The translations under genes and the position numbers were made by a program. DNA of 64,000 nt from Lactobacillus amylovorus DSM 20531. GTDB taxonomy: Bacteria > Bacillota > Bacilli > Lactobacillales > Lactobacillaceae. The stretch is from NCBI RefSeq assembly GCF_002706375.1, contig NZ_CP017706.1, positions 744,001 through 808,000 of the forward strand, read 5' to 3'. The first letter of the stretch is position 1. Each line of letters starts with the position of its first letter. Below, one piece after another: positions 46,641-55,035 of this stretch. A model generated the notes under the pieces. That model ran no database searches, was not told the DNA's origin, and saw only the letters and a program-made list of their open reading frames with translations.

Positions 46641-47012
46641 TTATTTAAATAAAGGGATCCAATCTCTAACTTCCTTTGACACTTTATATGCTTTTGTCAT
46701 CATTGAATTTTCAACTAAATATTGTAATCCAGAGCTTGTAGCATATGTATTCTGAATATTACAAATTATAGTTGGTCCTTGAAGTGTAGGTTTTAACGAT
46801 ACGCCTCTAATATATCCATCTTCTAAAAGCATTTGTAACGTCAGAATAAATTGCTTCTCTGAAATACCAATATTATCTGGGCTTAAAACATCTGGATCTA
46901 CAAAGATACCATTTTCGTAACAATACTTTAAATATGTAAGAATCTTATACGCAACATTAAAGTAATTATTTTTATTTACCTTTAAATCATTAGGATCATA
47001 TTCTTTATTCAT
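46641..47012 (-). CDS. YjcQ-family winged-helix protein
   Basis: The 123-residue product resembles phage-associated YjcQ proteins: an N-terminal helix-turn-helix region (FNVAYKILTYLKYCYENG), the GISEKQFILTLQMLLEDGYIRGV wing and the ending TSSGLQYLVENSMM. These are predicted DNA-binding regulators of mobile elements. It is the last cargo gene before the left att site and is probably co-transcribed with the 134-residue gene. Confidence 0.75.
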   Translation of the reverse strand: MNKEYDPNDLKVNKNNYFNVAYKILTYLKYCYENGIFVDPDVLSPDNIGISEKQFILTLQMLLEDGYIRGVSLKPTLQGPTIICNIQNTYATSSGLQYLVENSMMTKAYKVSKEVRDWIPLFK

Positions 47013-47043
47013 TTATCTTCTTCCTCAATGTTTCCAAAAATCT

Positions 47044-47448
47044 TCAACCTTTTTTAGAAATATATTCATCATGTAATTCCATTAAGCGAGATCTCAGATC
47101 TCCACTAAATACAAATTCATTAATTGGCGGATGTCCCCAACGCGGATTACTATGCAAAATAGATTCTATTTTAACAACGATATTTAATGGAATAAATATT
47201 GTAGTCATATCTCCACTTCTTAAATGAAATGTTTCATAATCTATGTCGTACCATTTTAACGTTACACAATTACCTTTACCAGATAAATAAGGTTCATTAG
47301 CAAAACCTTCATAAGTCCTACCATCATTGATAGTTACTCTGGTCATTTGTCCTAAGCAACTATATTTATGATCTGTCACTTCTTCAATATCAATAAACCT
47401 TGAAAAAGATACATCTCCATCAAATTTATATTTAGTGTATATGATCAT
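47044..47448 (-). CDS. Unknown protein next to the restriction-modification gene
   Basis: The 134-residue product has no recognised motif; it is predicted to be beta-rich (YKFDGDVSFSRFIDIEE, FIPLNIVVKIESI). Its ATG shares one base with the stop of the MmeI-type gene, so it is coupled to it and may be a companion of the R-M enzyme. The function is unknown. Confidence 0.6.
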   Translation of the reverse strand: MIIYTKYKFDGDVSFSRFIDIEEVTDHKYSCLGQMTRVTINDGRTYEGFANEPYLSGKGNCVTLKWYDIDYETFHLRSGDMTTIFIPLNIVVKIESILHSNPRWGHPPINEFVFSGDLRSRLMELHDEYISKKG

Positions 47449-50246
47449 TATTTTTCCTTATCTTTGGTCAATTTTTCATACATCTTAAACAGATAAGCTA
47501 CAGCATCACTTTCAGTTGTTCCTTTAACTGGTAAGCCATAAGCTTCCATTACTGCGCGATCATTATCTTGATGTGCCTTAAGTAATTCCTTTGGCATAGT
47601 TAACGGATCATATAGATCAGCAAGTGAACTATCTGGATACAATGCACGTGCATCTAAAATAGCTTGCGCTGTTTTTTCAATTTTTGCCTTTTGTTTATCT
47701 GTTGGTGTTGGCCATGGGAAATTAGTATATACAAGTTCTTTTGAATATTGATAATCACTTTTCATTCTTCCTGCTACTAATCTCATCCATGCCATATGTA
47801 CATTAGATTCTAAAATTCCCAAATGATAATTAGTAGCATCAGCTATCATAAGACTACTCCCATTAACAATAATATTAGGATCTATAAATGGAATTGGAAT
47901 ATACCTACGTTTTTCTGATGAAACTTTTGGAAATACCAGCATCTTAGAATTAGGTTGTCTAATTTCACCAAATAAATAAGGTGTATTCGCTAATTTCTGT
48001 GTTGCCGTTCTTCCGCTATTCTCTCTGAATTCTTTAGTCTTATTAATGCGATCTACAATAAATTTTGATTTTCTGTATTGTGAAGGATTAGCCCCATTAA
48101 GCCATAAACACCATCTATATTTATTTTTGATAATTTCTTGTCCACCAGTATACGGCTTTACAAATTGTAAAAATTGTTCTCCTTCTTTAGCTACTTCTTC
48201 TACATCTTTTTTACTTAGAATTAAAAATCCCTTGTCAATCGGCATACTTCCATAATGCATCTCTGGCGCTTTTTCATCAATATTTGATGCACTTTTAGAG
48301 ATAACTAAATCTTGAGGTAAATAGTCAACAAGATATGGACTGATATGTTTAACCTTAGTAACCTTTCCTTGACTAAATAAGAATTTTTCTTTTCTTTCAT
48401 TATTATCATTAGAAAAACCAATGATAATGACATGAACATGTGCCTTATCTTTAGCTTCACTGTCCCATGCAAAAGTTCTCCAAGCAAAATTAATGGTTAT
48501 ATTATTTAAATGTTTCCATAAAGGAGCAACTTGTTCACCTTGAGAAATAGAATTAGTTGAGACAAAGGCTACCTGCGTCTTTTGAAGTTTTATATATTCG
48601 TTTGCTTTTTTATACCATCCACAAACATAATCTAATACACTGATACTTGTATCTTTAGATCCTACTTTAAATACATCTTTTAGTTCTTGTTTTTGAGCTT
48701 TACTTTGTTCTTTCTTCCCAATAAATGGAGGATTCCCCATAATATAATGACAAGCATAATTAGGAATCACATCATTCCAATCCATTGTTAAGGCATTACC
48801 TTCATGAATATGCGTATAAGTCTTTAATGGCAGGAAATCCCAGTCAGCATAAAAGATATCTTTGGTTTCTTCAAGCATCTGACTTTCTGCAATCCATAAA
48901 GCCGTTTTAGCAACAGACACGGCAAAATCATTAATCTCAATTCCGTAGAATTGTTGAATAGAAACTTTAATAATATCTTTAGCCTGACCAACATCAAGTG
49001 AGGGGTTAGGATAGATCAATTTTATTGCTTCATTTTCCAACTTTCTTAATTGTAAATATGTCTCAGTTAAGAAATTACCAGAACCACAAGCAGGATCAAA
49101 GAAAGTTAAATTAGCAAGCTTCTCTTGAAATTTTCTAGCCTTTTTCTTTAAAGTTGCTAATTGTTTTGTTTTCTTTATCTCATTCAGTTCATTCTTAAAA
49201 TCATTCAAAAATAAAGGATCAATTACCTTATGAATATTTTCTACTGAAGTATAGTGCATCCCTCCCTGTCGTCTAGTTTCAGGGTTCAAAGTTGACTCAA
49301 ATACAGCGCCAAAAATAGTAGGACTGATGTCAGACCAGTCAAACTCATCACTAGCTTTACTTAATAATAAGCTACGCAATTCATCAGTAAACGATGGAAT
49401 CTCGATATCTTCATTAGAAAACATCCCACCATTAACATAAGGAAATTCCGCCAATTTAGGATCATCATCAGCTAGGTAAGGATCTCTATCTTCTTCTTTG
49501 GTATCTAGTACCTTAAACAATTTAATCAAAGCCTGTCTCATTTGCCTTGCATCAAATTGCTCAAGATAATCATGGAACATATTTCTTTTACCAAAAATCC
49601 CAGCATCTTCAGCATATAGACAAAATACAATTCTTACACAAAGCTGATTAATGCTCTTTTGTGAATGTTCATTGTTAGGGTCTTTATATTGCTTTAAAAG
49701 TTCATCATAGATTTTACCAACTAATTCACCAGCACTTAATGAAACTTGTTTTTCTTTCTCTAAATGCTCGTTACTTTTATCGACTAAAAATTCAAGTTGA
49801 TAGTAATTCTTTTCTAAATCCTTCAGTTCAATTCTAACTGGTTCAGAGTTAGGATGCTCCATGTCATACACACGGAATTCAATGAAGTTACAAGTAACAA
49901 TCCAGCGTGGGCGCTCAGAATAAGGTAAATTATTAGCATATCTTTGCGCTTGTTGAAAAGGTGTTAACAACTCTCCGCTAGATTGCCTAATAGGTTTATC
50001 TAGATCTTTATTACTACCCTTTTGTTCAATCATCACATGCGTTTGATCAATGTAGCCATCAATAAAACTTTCATGTGATAACTGAACTTTCTTTTCGAAT
50101 TTAATGAATTGCTCTGGCTCTTCTACTCCCAAAACATCTCGTAAAAGCTGTAGCCAAAATGATTGGCTATCTTGTTTTTCATGCCCTCGGTTTTGCCAAT
50201 TTTGAATAAATTGTTTAGCGTTTCGTTTTTGTGTTGTAATATCCAT
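47448..50246 (-). CDS. Type IIL (MmeI-like) single-chain restriction-modification enzyme
   Basis: The 932-residue product is close to the length of MmeI (919). An N-terminal PD-(D/E)xK nuclease is suggested by FIDGYI (D63) and MIEQKGSN (E74-x-K76). The methyltransferase shows motif I FFDPACGSGNF (384-392) and motif IV NPPFIG (505-510), which is typical of adenine N6-methylation. A target recognition domain occupies about residues 640-880. MmeI-family enzymes methylate one strand and cut about 20 bases away, all in one protein. It could protect the element or host from phage. Its start is 41 bases downstream of the upstream unknown gene. Confidence 0.85.
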   Translation of the reverse strand: MDITTQKRNAKQFIQNWQNRGHEKQDSQSFWLQLLRDVLGVEEPEQFIKFEKKVQLSHESFIDGYIDQTHVMIEQKGSNKDLDKPIRQSSGELLTPFQQAQRYANNLPYSERPRWIVTCNFIEFRVYDMEHPNSEPVRIELKDLEKNYYQLEFLVDKSNEHLEKEKQVSLSAGELVGKIYDELLKQYKDPNNEHSQKSINQLCVRIVFCLYAEDAGIFGKRNMFHDYLEQFDARQMRQALIKLFKVLDTKEEDRDPYLADDDPKLAEFPYVNGGMFSNEDIEIPSFTDELRSLLLSKASDEFDWSDISPTIFGAVFESTLNPETRRQGGMHYTSVENIHKVIDPLFLNDFKNELNEIKKTKQLATLKKKARKFQEKLANLTFFDPACGSGNFLTETYLQLRKLENEAIKLIYPNPSLDVGQAKDIIKVSIQQFYGIEINDFAVSVAKTALWIAESQMLEETKDIFYADWDFLPLKTYTHIHEGNALTMDWNDVIPNYACHYIMGNPPFIGKKEQSKAQKQELKDVFKVGSKDTSISVLDYVCGWYKKANEYIKLQKTQVAFVSTNSISQGEQVAPLWKHLNNITINFAWRTFAWDSEAKDKAHVHVIIIGFSNDNNERKEKFLFSQGKVTKVKHISPYLVDYLPQDLVISKSASNIDEKAPEMHYGSMPIDKGFLILSKKDVEEVAKEGEQFLQFVKPYTGGQEIIKNKYRWCLWLNGANPSQYRKSKFIVDRINKTKEFRENSGRTATQKLANTPYLFGEIRQPNSKMLVFPKVSSEKRRYIPIPFIDPNIIVNGSSLMIADATNYHLGILESNVHMAWMRLVAGRMKSDYQYSKELVYTNFPWPTPTDKQKAKIEKTAQAILDARALYPDSSLADLYDPLTMPKELLKAHQDNDRAVMEAYGLPVKGTTESDAVAYLFKMYEKLTKDKEK

Positions 50247-50287
50247 AATAAAAATTTCTCACTTAATTTTATGATGATAATTTAGCA

Positions 50288-51151
50288 TTAAATATCTTTT
50301 ATTCCAGCATTCCGTAAAGCATCAAATATCAAATTATCTGCATTATTTTTCTCTAAGTATTGATATAAAAAACGTGAAAAATTATGTCTAATATTTGAAG
50401 CTTGATTTGATAACACATTATCTTCGATCATCAATAATTCTAAGTTAGATAAAGTGTAGCTTTCAAACGAATATATTGAATTTTTTATTTTTTTCTTTAA
50501 ATCTTTATCAGATATTTTAGCAATCTTATTAAAAGAATATTTAGAATGTAATTTCTCTTTTTCAACATTTTCCTTTACATCAAAGAAAAATGACTTTGAT
50601 AACTTTGATTTTGCTTCAAGGAACTGTTTAAACATATTATTTTTTTCTAAACTGGCAAGATTAATTACTTGAGGAAAAATATCATTCCAAGTTCTAAGAA
50701 AACTTAGTATATCTTCATACCTGTCTAGTTCAACATTTCTTGCCAATTGCTGTGCTTTAACTTCATTAGCCACCTTCAAAGCAAAATCATCAATTAAAGA
50801 ATCAATTTCCGTAAAAATATTATTTCTAAAATTAGACTGATTAAATTCAGATATGATTTCTTTAGGCGAATGAGGAAGAAGAGACAACGTTTTAGTCGGA
50901 TATTCTCGTCTTTCAATCTCATGCTTCAATGCAAATAAATATGGTTCGGTCATAAGATATTTAGTCTTTCCTTTACCTGGAGTACCATATAAATTTTCAT
51001 AGATGTCTCTCATCTCACTTTTCTCAATATCATCAAACTCATCATCTAATGCCGATAAAACTATACTTTGCTCATTTTCTTTAAATAAATAGGGACTGTA
51101 AAATAGTTTGTGTAAGGATGAATGATTCCTTAAATTAATTTCTGAAAACAT
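50288..51151 (-). CDS. Unknown protein, probable C-terminal part of a gene split by IS256
   Basis: The 288-residue product from the ATG at 51149-51151 (MFSEINLRN) is rich in charged residues and has no recognised motif; TPGKGKTKYLM near residue 55 resembles a P-loop only weakly. The reading frame stays open across the junction into the IS256 element, and the gene on the other side (52437-52796) ends at the other junction, so both may be halves of one gene of about 410 codons. Downstream lies the MmeI-type gene, 41 bases away. Confidence 0.55.
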   Translation of the reverse strand: MFSEINLRNHSSLHKLFYSPYLFKENEQSIVLSALDDEFDDIEKSEMRDIYENLYGTPGKGKTKYLMTEPYLFALKHEIERREYPTKTLSLLPHSPKEIISEFNQSNFRNNIFTEIDSLIDDFALKVANEVKAQQLARNVELDRYEDILSFLRTWNDIFPQVINLASLEKNNMFKQFLEAKSKLSKSFFFDVKENVEKEKLHSKYSFNKIAKISDKDLKKKIKNSIYSFESYTLSNLELLMIEDNVLSNQASNIRHNFSRFLYQYLEKNNADNLIFDALRNAGIKDI

Positions 51152-51166
51152 TAGAAAAAGGAGTTC

Positions 51167-52434
51167 CTTTCTCGTATGATTGGATTGAACAAAAAAACAA
51201 CATACAGAAAGAAGAACTCCTTCATGAATGATTTTACCAAAAATATGGCTCAAGCACTCCAATAATCAAGACAAAGTTAATGATTTTTTGCGCAAGGAAA
51301 TTCAAACTGCAGTTAATCAATTGCTTGAAGCTGAATTGACTGCCTTTTTAGGCTATGATCCTTATGCAAAAAGCGGATGGAACTCTGGCAATTCCAGAAA
51401 CGGCATCTATTATCGCAAGGTTGATACGCAGTTTGGCCAGATCGAAATTCAGGTTCCCAGAGACAGAAACGGCGAATTTCATCAGCACACTCTGCCTGAC
51501 TACAAGCAGCACTCGGACGTCCTGGAAAGCATGATTATCAAGCTTTATGCCAAAGGCGTCACTACCAGAGAAATAGCCGATCTGATTGAAAAGATGTACG
51601 GCAGCCATTACAGTCCGGCTCAGGTATCAAATATTTCCAAGCAAATGATTCCAAAGGTTGAAGCCTATCACAAACGCAAGCTTAGCGACAGGTTCTTTTG
51701 CGTTTATCTTGACGCAACGTATCTTCCGCTGTGCCGAGAAACGTTTGAGCGTGAAGCCGTCTATATTGCCATCGGCATCAGGCCCAATGGCCATAAAGAA
51801 GTAATCGACTACTGCATAGCACCCAGCGAAAACGTCGAAGTTTGGACTGACTTGCTTCAAAACATGAGATCGCGGGGTTTGAAGCAAGTCGAGCTTTTCT
51901 TGTCTGACGGTGTTGTCGGCATGAAAACAGCTCTGGCAAAGACTTATCCCAAAGCACATTTTCAGCGCTGCCTGGTTCATGTCATGCGCAATATTTGCAA
52001 TAAAGTGCGTGTTGACGATCGTGAGACAATCATGAACGATTTCAAGCAGATTCATAGGCAGCCTAACAAGACAGCCGCTGTACAAACTCTTCATGCATTC
52101 TATGACAAATGGAACAAGGCATACAATCATGTCATTAGGAATCTAAAAGACATTGAGCCTGATCTATTGGTCTTTTACAACTATCCCAAACAGATCAGAC
52201 CCTCAATCTATTCCACCAACATGATTGAATCCTTTAACAATGTCGTTAAACGCAAGGCAAAGCCCAAAGCAGAGTTTCCAAGCGAGCAGTCGCTTGATAC
52301 TTTCATTGGCATTCAGGCAATAAGCTACAATGATCGCTACTTCAACCGAATCCATAAAGGCTTCGGCCAAGTGCAGGATACATTGGAATCCTACTTTGAC
52401 TAAGAAAAAATTAAAAAATCAATTTACGAGAAAG
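51167..52434 (+). mobile_element. IS256-family (mutator) insertion sequence
   Basis: An IS of about 1.27 kb with one transposase. Terminal inverted repeats share CTTTCTCGTA (51167-51176 and complementary TACGAGAAAG at 52425-52434), followed by imperfect matching. I see no 8-9 base target duplication. L. helveticus carries related IS1201 (recall). Confidence 0.75.
51224..52403 (+). CDS. IS256-family transposase, probable N-terminal frameshift
   Basis: The mutator-type DDE transposase has D in CVYLDATYLPL, D in LFLSDGVVGM and E in STNMIESFNNVVKRK, plus the family motif RCLVHVMRN. The likely native start is ATG at 51224 (MNDFTKNMAQAL), but that frame hits a stop at 51263 after 13 codons; the rest is open from ATG 51228 in another frame. 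One extra base near 51257 (ALSNNQDK) would rejoin them. So this copy is possibly inactive unless the second ATG is used. Confidence 0.75.
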
Positions 52435-52436
52435 AT

Positions 52437-52796
52437 CTATTTACACAAACTATTTGACAGTTTCAATAAATAATCGTATTTAGGGAAAACATGCAATTTT
52501 TCAATTTTATTATCAGAGAAAAGATTTCGTGACCAACCTTTGTAAGCATTTTGCTTAAACCATTCTTCATCTGTAGTAGTAGGTTTTCTATTATTTATTT
52601 TCAAATACGTTCCTTTTATATCTGATCTAATAATTTTTTGTAATTGTCGTCTTTGTGTAGAAAGATAGTCGTCATTTTTACTGTAAAAAGAATTCCAATG
52701 TTTTCGTATTTTTTTTTCTGCTTCCTCGAATGTAAACCATTTATTGGCTTTAACTATATCTTCCAAATGTTTTCTTTCTTTATCAGATAGCTTCAT
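52437..52796 (-). CDS. Unknown protein, probable N-terminal part of the gene split by IS256
   Basis: The 119-residue product (MKLSDKERKHLEDIVKANKW...) has a helical, basic N-terminal region and no recognised motif. The stop lies three bases from the IS256 right junction, so the C-terminus is probably lost to the insertion. Its continuation may be 50288-51151. The divergent mobility operon starts 148 bases upstream, and the palindrome at 52851-52890 lies between. Confidence 0.55.
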   Translation of the reverse strand: MKLSDKERKHLEDIVKANKWFTFEEAEKKIRKHWNSFYSKNDDYLSTQRRQLQKIIRSDIKGTYLKINNRKPTTTDEEWFKQNAYKGWSRNLFSDNKIEKLHVFPKYDYLLKLSNSLCK

Positions 52797-52850
52797 TATA
52801 AATACCTTATTTTATTTTCTAACAATGACCATTTAACCTATACATCATTT

Positions 52851-52890
52851 AACTGCCGTAAACTATAAGAGAATTAAGTTTACGGCAGTT
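52851..52890. promoter_or_regulatory. Perfect 14-bp palindrome, operator candidate
   Basis: AACTGCCGTAAACT (52851-52864) and AGTTTACGGCAGTT (52877-52890) are exact reverse complements with a 12-base spacer. The right arm overlaps the -35 area of a promoter with TATACT at 52904-52909 in front of the mobility genes. Confidence 0.55.
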
Positions 52891-52943
52891 ATCTTAATTC
52901 AATTATACTAATAAATTGCCTTTAATTAGAAAGGACTTTCATC

Positions 52944-53249
52944 ATGAAAGCAAGAAGATCTAGTGGCTACTCAGAAGAAGTAGCAAGCGTTTATGTATCT
53001 GAAGATACAGATGTTGTTTTGTTAAGCACTAAGCTTGAGCCACGAGTAAAGTGGGAAAATCACAAGCCGACAAATGAAATTACAGGTTATCGCATCTTAT
53101 GTGGTATGCCGGACAATTATTTCTACGTCAAGTTTAATAAGAAGGTTAAACTACCACCTTTCAATTCAAAGATTAAGTTTAAGCACTTACAGGCTTGTGA
53201 AGTAGAGAATAACGTTTGGTTTAAAGCAGAGGATATTGAGGAGGCTTAA
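52944..53249 (+). CDS. DUF961-like mobility accessory protein
   Basis: The 101-residue, beta-rich product stands in the place of the small DUF961 proteins (Orf22/Orf23 of Tn916) directly upstream of the coupling ATPase. No clear motif; ends WFKAEDIEEA. GAAAGGA lies upstream of the ATG, and the next gene starts 2 bases after its stop. The family call rests on position and size, so it is uncertain. Confidence 0.55.
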   Translation: MKARRSSGYSEEVASVYVSEDTDVVLLSTKLEPRVKWENHKPTNEITGYRILCGMPDNYFYVKFNKKVKLPPFNSKIKFKHLQACEVENNVWFKAEDIEEA

Positions 53250-53251
53250 TT

Positions 53252-54334
53252 ATGATTAATCCGACACTCGATGAAATTGCAGCTCACTGTAAGCAGGCCA
53301 TCAACATGGCTTTAAACAAAGATGGTGAAACATCTTATACATTGTCATTCGATGTTAGAGCAACTGAAAAAGACTTAAAGTTCATATTTTATAGTCCTTC
53401 AGCCTTATTGCTTAATCTGGAATTGTACAATCGACTAACGTCGATTATCAGCACGAATGCCTATCCCTATTTTACAGTCTTTCCACAACCATCACCATTA
53501 TTAGTACCTTGGGAAACAGATAACCTACATAAAGCCCGAGCGTGGGCTTTCCCGTGGAAAAGAGGTATCTCAAAAAGACTTGTTATAAATGATGCTGATT
53601 CATTTTTAGATCTAAATGCTAAAAATGGAAATATCTGGTTAATGCAAAATTATTGTGTAAATATTAATTCATTAACATCTGTAGCGATCATGGGATTATC
53701 GGGCTCTGGCAAAACCATGCTCACAAAATGGCTCAATAGCAATGCTGCCAGAATGGGAAAAGTAATTACGATTGATCCGAAAGGGTCAAAAGATCTAGTC
53801 TGGTGGGCACGTGATAATAATCAAGAAATTATTTATCCATCCCCAGACGTATCAAAGTCTGATTTCTTATCAAAAGTAAACGATAAACTAAGCCAAGTAC
53901 TGCAGTTAGTATATCAAAGGCAGAGTGAGTATCTTCAATCTCATGCTAATGTCAACAAGAAATTTCTACCTGTTGTTGTCACTATTGATGAACTTAGCGC
54001 TCTTACAACTGGTGCAAATAAACGAATTGTTGATTCATTTTTTAGCTTGTTGCAAACAATTACTTTGTTAGCAAGAGAAAGTAATGTTCACTTAGTACTA
54101 ATCTCACAAGAATTAGATGCAAAAACGATACCTACATCTGTAAGATCTCAATGTAACTTACGTATTTTGATGGGGCTTGTAAATTCCAAGAGCTGTCAAT
54201 ATTTGTTTCCAGATTTTGATGTTTCAAGCATCGTAGTACCTTCTGGTGTAGCAACTGGAATTATTCAAAAAATTAATAGTAATGATGTGCCGGCAATTAC
54301 CCCATTTCTGGCACCTACAGTTAAAGGATGGTAG
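53252..54334 (+). CDS. TcpA/FtsK-like coupling ATPase
   Basis: The 360-residue product has an FtsK/SpoIIIE-type ATPase domain: Walker A GLSGSGKT (148-155) and Walker B VVVTIDE (241-247), then LISQELDAKTIPTSVRSQC, the usual sensor and arginine-finger segment of the family. It lacks membrane helices, and is shorter than full FtsK. In Tn916-type elements TcpA brings the relaxase-DNA complex to a mating channel. GAGG precedes the ATG. Confidence 0.85.
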   Translation: MINPTLDEIAAHCKQAINMALNKDGETSYTLSFDVRATEKDLKFIFYSPSALLLNLELYNRLTSIISTNAYPYFTVFPQPSPLLVPWETDNLHKARAWAFPWKRGISKRLVINDADSFLDLNAKNGNIWLMQNYCVNINSLTSVAIMGLSGSGKTMLTKWLNSNAARMGKVITIDPKGSKDLVWWARDNNQEIIYPSPDVSKSDFLSKVNDKLSQVLQLVYQRQSEYLQSHANVNKKFLPVVVTIDELSALTTGANKRIVDSFFSLLQTITLLARESNVHLVLISQELDAKTIPTSVRSQCNLRILMGLVNSKSCQYLFPDFDVSSIVVPSGVATGIIQKINSNDVPAITPFLAPTVKGW

Positions 54335-54340
54335 ACAAGA

Positions 54341-54847
54341 ATGAAATTATTTCTTCCAATTTATGAATTATTAGCAAGTGTGCTCATTTTTTGTGTAGAT
54401 TGGTTAATTCATCAATTAAATCTGTTCATGCAGTATCAAACTATTGTTTTAATTATAGGTATTGGACTACTAATTTTGGCAGTCAGTTCCGTTTATCTAT
54501 TGTCTAGAAGACGAGGTTTTGTTAATTACTGCAAGTCGTTGAATGATACTGGCAGATTAAGACGATTCCTACGCCAACAAAACTCGATCAATGATTTTAC
54601 GTCAAAAACAAAAGTTAATCTTGATCAAAGAATCTATAATTCCGCTCTTTGGTACACATACATTGATTATGCAGAAGACTCAATGAAAGTATGGGTATGT
54701 ATTCCTAATAACTTTAAAGCTAAAAAAGTATTAGATAGTAATTTAGATAATCTTGCTCAGGAAGTAAGCAGTTATACCGATAAATATATTTGCTCAAGTC
54801 ATACTCGTAAAGGAAGTTTTTACGTCTATAAAGGTGAGAAAAAATGA
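54341..54847 (+). CDS. Membrane protein of the mobility module
   Basis: The 168-residue product has two hydrophobic helices (residues about 8-25 and 31-52) and a basic cytoplasmic region with RRRGFVNYCKS, RLRRFLRQQN. The place, 6 bases after the coupling ATPase and before the origin, suggests it helps anchor the ATPase or relaxase at the membrane (inference). Family not recognised. Confidence 0.6.
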   Translation: MKLFLPIYELLASVLIFCVDWLIHQLNLFMQYQTIVLIIGIGLLILAVSSVYLLSRRRGFVNYCKSLNDTGRLRRFLRQQNSINDFTSKTKVNLDQRIYNSALWYTYIDYAEDSMKVWVCIPNNFKAKKVLDSNLDNLAQEVSSYTDKYICSSHTRKGSFYVYKGEKK

Positions 54848-54991
54848 CGCGCGGTTTGGAGCTAGCGCTTGTCGCAGACAAGAGCGCTAAGGCGAAAAAC
54901 CGCGCCCATAAAAAATATATATTAATTACAATGTGTAATTATCTCACAAAAGCCATTACGTTGGGGCTAGGAGCTTGTTATCTAGCCCCAA
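54848..54991 (+). other. Hairpin-rich origin candidate (oriT or replication origin)
   Basis: Nested palindromes: outer stem 54849-54857 with 54897-54905 (GCGCGGTTT / AAACCGCGC), inner CTTGTC-gca-GACAAG within TAGCGC...GCGCTA; then a perfect 10-bp stem TTGGGGCTAG / CTAGCCCCAA at 54961-54991. TGTGTAA repeats flank (54932 and 54999-55012). It lies directly before the HUH Rep gene, where oriT/dso of such elements is found. The 188-bp space has no other gene. Confidence 0.65.
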
Positions 54992-55035
54992 TCACTAATG
55001 TGTAAATTGTGTAAAAAAAGAAGGAGCATTTAAAT

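Noticed and set aside
46513..46755. 80-codon plus-strand reading frame near the left att site
   Set aside because: It overlaps the YjcQ-like gene on the other strand and the arm-type repeats; low-complexity translation.
47448..50246. BREX PglX or DISARM methyltransferase
   Set aside because: The length, N-terminal nuclease motif and lack of neighbouring BREX or DISARM genes fit a MmeI-type single-chain enzyme better.
51348..52130. Two minus-strand reading frames inside the IS256 element
   Set aside because: They mirror the transposase codons on the other strand and have no support as genes.
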